This document shows, in pieces, positions 61,913-64,000 of a DNA stretch of 64,000 nt (the stretch's first letter is position 1; the number at the start of each line of letters is the position of its first letter). This stretch comes from Alitabrizicola rongguiensis. GTDB taxonomy: Bacteria > Pseudomonadota > Alphaproteobacteria > Rhodobacterales > Rhodobacteraceae. The DNA lies in NCBI RefSeq assembly GCF_021491355.1, contig NZ_JAKENF010000002.1:992001-1056000 (forward strand), given 5' to 3'. The position numbers and the translations under genes were made by a program. Under the pieces are notes generated by a model. The model was not told the origin of the DNA. It saw only the letters and a list, made by a program, of their open reading frames with translations, and made no database searches.

Positions 61913-63088
61913 TTAGCGCAGGATCGCACTTTCATCGCCGGGACGGGCAGCAAGCTCCGATTCTGAATGATCGGACACGGTTATCCCCTTCGGATGTGGA
62001 TGATCGGGGTCGGGGCTGTGGGTGGCCGGATAGCCGGCAACCTCCGAAGGAGCGCGATCGTAGATCATGTCATGTGTTCCCCAATAGGCTCCTGCGAAGA
62101 CCAAAAGCGATGCCGCCATACTAGCCGGTATCTTGACAAGAACACGTGCTGGCCCAGGCTGCCGCCCCGGCTCCTGGCCACGGTCCACCGCGATCACGAT
62201 AAGCGCGGCCATGATAAGCCCATGCCCGATAAGATCGACCCGACCGAAGGGGAAGACGGCAGCAGTGAAGATCACCAGCAAGGCAATGGCTGAAAGCCGC
62301 CGGATCAGACGGGTCGACAGCAGGCCGAAGCCCAAGGTGAACTCGGCAACGCCGGCCATCGGGATGAATGCATCACGCGGCAGGCCGAACGTCAGGAACG
62401 GTTTTTCGACCACGAGGGGGTAGAACCACTCGGGATAGGCGAACTTCTCAAGGCTCGACCACATCAGCGATATGGCGACAGCCCAGCGGAGCAGATCAAA
62501 GCGATAGCGCCGCAGATCAGGATTTCGTGCCGAGGCAAGTACTAGATAGCCAGCGACGCCGAGACCGAGGGCGAGGTAGTCAAGCAGATGGAAAAGATCG
62601 TAGTCGCGAAGCGCCAGCAGCCATAGCCAGATCACGCCAAGCGCGGAAAGCGGCATCGTGACCCGGAAGAACACACCGACTGCGATCGCAAGCTGCACCC
62701 ATGACACAAGGCCACTGTCGGTCTTTAGGTCAGGGGTCAAGTAGATGCCGCCAACGGCAAATATCGCGATGAAGAAGGCCGCGATCGTCGCGCGGATGAA
62801 ATCGTCCAGCCGCCACCAAAGCGGCTCGGTTACGCTGTTCAGAACCCGGGTCGGCCTTTCGCCATATCCCAACGCTTCGATCAGCCGGGTTGCGGTGAAG
62901 AAGGCAAGCGCAATGGCAATCCCGCTCCAGAAATAGGGATCGGCGAGCGTCGACGAAACTGGCCGTGGAGCCGCGCCAACGATGTAGGGCGCGAACCATT
63001 TGACATGCGCCGCGGCAGGGTTTGCGGCAGAAGCGACCATCAGTCCGGTGATAGCCGGGCACAGGGATCGCAGAGTGATCCGGACCAT
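61913..63088 (-). CDS. DoxX-like multi-span membrane protein
   Basis: A 391-residue membrane protein with a hydrophobic start, about eight to nine membrane segments and a hydrophilic C-terminal tail rich in His, Asp and Pro (HSPDPDHPHPKG). Segments such as SLEKFAYPEWFYPLV and AGVAEFTLGFGLLSTRL are DoxX-like. DoxX relatives sit with quinone or redox enzymes, but this one has no known function to me. I chose the ATG at 63088 with GGAG upstream. It follows the truncated haemoglobin gene on the same strand by 29 bp, which suggests a shared role in nitric oxide or oxygen stress. Confidence 0.75.
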   Translation of the reverse strand: MVRITLRSLCPAITGLMVASAANPAAAHVKWFAPYIVGAAPRPVSSTLADPYFWSGIAIALAFFTATRLIEALGYGERPTRVLNSVTEPLWWRLDDFIRATIAAFFIAIFAVGGIYLTPDLKTDSGLVSWVQLAIAVGVFFRVTMPLSALGVIWLWLLALRDYDLFHLLDYLALGLGVAGYLVLASARNPDLRRYRFDLLRWAVAISLMWSSLEKFAYPEWFYPLVVEKPFLTFGLPRDAFIPMAGVAEFTLGFGLLSTRLIRRLSAIALLVIFTAAVFPFGRVDLIGHGLIMAALIVIAVDRGQEPGRQPGPARVLVKIPASMAASLLVFAGAYWGTHDMIYDRAPSEVAGYPATHSPDPDHPHPKGITVSDHSESELAARPGDESAILR

Positions 63089-63117
63089 GATGAACTCCGT
63101 CAATGATTGAGAGCCGG

Positions 63118-63531
63118 CTAACTGGCCAGCCGGGGAACGTCGTTACTCCGCTGCGCGTCCCGCGCGTAACGGAACGACTCGGCGATACGCTCTGCCTTCG
63201 ACTGGAAGGCAGCCGCCTGATCTGGTGTGCAGACCGCAGCCTGGGCCTTTGCGAACAACGACAGCCACCGGTCGAAATGACCGGCTTCCAGATCGGGCAG
63301 CTGAAGATGAACACGCATCGGCGTGCCGTGATATTCACCCGTCATTAGCAAGACAGACGACCAGAACCGGGTAAGCTTCGCCTCGTGCTCGACCCAATCC
63401 TCGATCCGTGGATTGAAGATCGGTCCAAGCACCGGGTCCCGCCTTACAAGATCGTAGAAGGTCCGGACGACAAGTCCGATCAACGGGCGGTCTATCGCAT
63501 CCGCCCGTTCGGTGGTGCCGCGTTTCTGCAT
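63118..63531 (-). CDS. Group III truncated haemoglobin
   Basis: This 137-residue globin matches the group III (HbC/Ctb) pattern: FYDLVRRDPVLGPIFN at the B-C region, WVEHEAKLTRFWSSVLLM, then GTPMRVHLQLPDLEAGHFDRW with the proximal histidine His75 region. Campylobacter Ctb of this group is induced by nitrosative stress. Here the gene is divergent from an NsrR-type regulator with a matching operator, which supports a nitric oxide or oxygen role. It is the first gene of a leftward pair with the DoxX-like protein. Confidence 0.9.
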   Translation of the reverse strand: MQKRGTTERADAIDRPLIGLVVRTFYDLVRRDPVLGPIFNPRIEDWVEHEAKLTRFWSSVLLMTGEYHGTPMRVHLQLPDLEAGHFDRWLSLFAKAQAAVCTPDQAAAFQSKAERIAESFRYARDAQRSNDVPRLAS

Positions 63532-63586
63532 GCGACTCGCTCCCTTTAGATTCCTTTTCTAAGCATCTTTTCAGATGAACCTGTTT

Positions 63587-63609
63587 AAGATACAAGTCAA
63601 CAGTATCTT
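63587..63609. promoter_or_regulatory. NsrR-like operator AAGATAC-N9-GTATCTT
   Basis: A 23 bp inverted repeat with perfect 7-base arms has the length and outer bases (AAGAT...ATCTT) of NsrR operators (11-1-11 layout). It lies 14 bp before the start of the Rrf2 regulator gene and 55 bp from the globin start. It suits autoregulation and control of the globin pair. A weaker repeat CATCT-N4-AGATG lies at 63564-63577. Confidence 0.7.
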
Positions 63610-63623
63610 TAAGGAGGCCAGAT

Positions 63624-64000
63624 GTGCGACTAACCAGCTTCACCGACTACGCCCTGAGGCTACTGCTGATGGTGCAAGAGGCAGATGGGCGCCTTGTAAC
63701 CATCGAACAGGCCGCGACCCGGTTCCAGTTGTCTCGCGCGAACCTGATGAAGGTCGCCAACGAACTGACGGCTTCGGGCTTTCTGACCGGCGTGCGCGGC
63801 CGGTCAGGAGGGCTGAAACTGGCCAGGGAGGCAGGTTCCATTCGGATTGGAGACGTTGTCAGATCCATGGAGCCAGACTTTGCCCTGGTGGAATGCCTCG
63901 GCGGAGCCAATGAGTGCGTCATTTCCGGGGCGTGCCGCCTGCCCCGAGCCTTTCGCAAGGCGCGGCAGGCATTCTTTGACGAATTGGACGCAGTCACACT
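63624..64000 (+). CDS. nsrR: Rrf2-family regulator, probable NsrR (cut by window edge)
   Basis: The first 125 residues of an Rrf2-family regulator, beginning at GTG 63624 six bases after AAGGAGG. The winged helix is VRLTSFTDYALRLLLMV with FQLSRANLMKVANELTASGF. Cys91, Cys98 and Cys104 (ECLGGANECVISGACRL) are placed like the iron-sulphur ligands of NsrR. NsrR represses genes until nitric oxide damages its cluster. The right end runs past the window by probably 20-30 residues. IscR or RirA are less likely because of the cysteine spacing and the globin neighbour. Confidence 0.85.
   Translation, partial: MRLTSFTDYALRLLLMVQEADGRLVTIEQAATRFQLSRANLMKVANELTASGFLTGVRGRSGGLKLAREAGSIRIGDVVRSMEPDFALVECLGGANECVISGACRLPRAFRKARQAFFDELDAVT

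Overview
The window is high-GC DNA with tightly overlapping stop/start codons (ATGA, GTGA), frequent GTG and some TTG starts, and no rRNA, tRNA, CRISPR array, insertion sequence or phage gene that I can see. The hydrogenase gene order (hupTUV-hypF-hupSL...C-DFGHJK-hypAB-hupR-hypCDE) is the one described for Rhodobacter capsulatus. Together with sequences that look like Rhodobacterales proteins and a palindromic intergenic element of a type common in that group, this points to a photosynthetic-type alphaproteobacterium of the Rhodobacteraceae or a close relative. The species cannot be fixed from the window.

Left part (1-8.8 kb), amine catabolism. A leftward gene set encodes a flavin monooxygenase, a RidA-type deaminase, a DUF1028 protein, a PuuC-like aminoaldehyde dehydrogenase, a LysR regulator and the start of a trimethylamine dehydrogenase-like flavoprotein. 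A divergent cupin-NTF2 gene follows, then a large FAD/GcvT-type sarcosine/dimethylglycine dehydrogenase. The substrate of the leftward set is unknown.

8.9-20.3 kb, galactoside use. An IclR regulator and an ABC ATPase face a rightward operon. That operon encodes a sugar-binding protein, an intra-operon terminator, two permeases, a GH4 alpha-galactosidase, an SDR (probable sugar 1-dehydrogenase), DgoK, DgoA, an SMP-30 lactonase and a GH42 beta-galactosidase. It is a De Ley-Doudoroff galactose route from which only the galactonate dehydratase is missing in the window.

20.3-33.7 kb, creatine and nucleobase-like compounds. A polyamine-type ABC transporter lies in a leftward set with a clear creatinase. 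A divergent LysR gene follows. Next comes a BMP-type ABC transporter with a cytosine-deaminase-family amidohydrolase. Creatinase makes sarcosine, which the dehydrogenase at 6-9 kb could oxidise. A leftward pair, an MFS permease and a three-domain acyl ligase/ACP/acyltransferase, separates this block from the hydrogenase genes.

37.8-57.6 kb, a complete [NiFe] uptake hydrogenase locus. It has the H2-sensing arm (HupU, HupV, kinase HupT, regulator HupR), the structural enzyme (HupS, HupL, cytochrome b HupC), a HupE-type metal permease between HupL and HupC, and all maturation proteins (HupDFGHJK, HypABCDEF). HupS carries the extra cysteines of oxygen-tolerant enzymes. HupR has lost the sigma-54 contact and Walker B motifs.

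57.9-64 kb, a flavin/redox and nitrosative-stress module. A PNPOx-like protein is followed by a PNPOx-GAF-winged-helix fusion, then phased direct repeats, then a BBE-type FAD oxidoreductase with a cytochrome c. After a strong terminator come a leftward DoxX-like membrane protein and group III truncated haemoglobin, divergent from an NsrR-type Rrf2 regulator with an NsrR-like operator between them. The PNPOx-GAF-winged-helix protein with its repeat array is the part of the window I find least explained by known systems.
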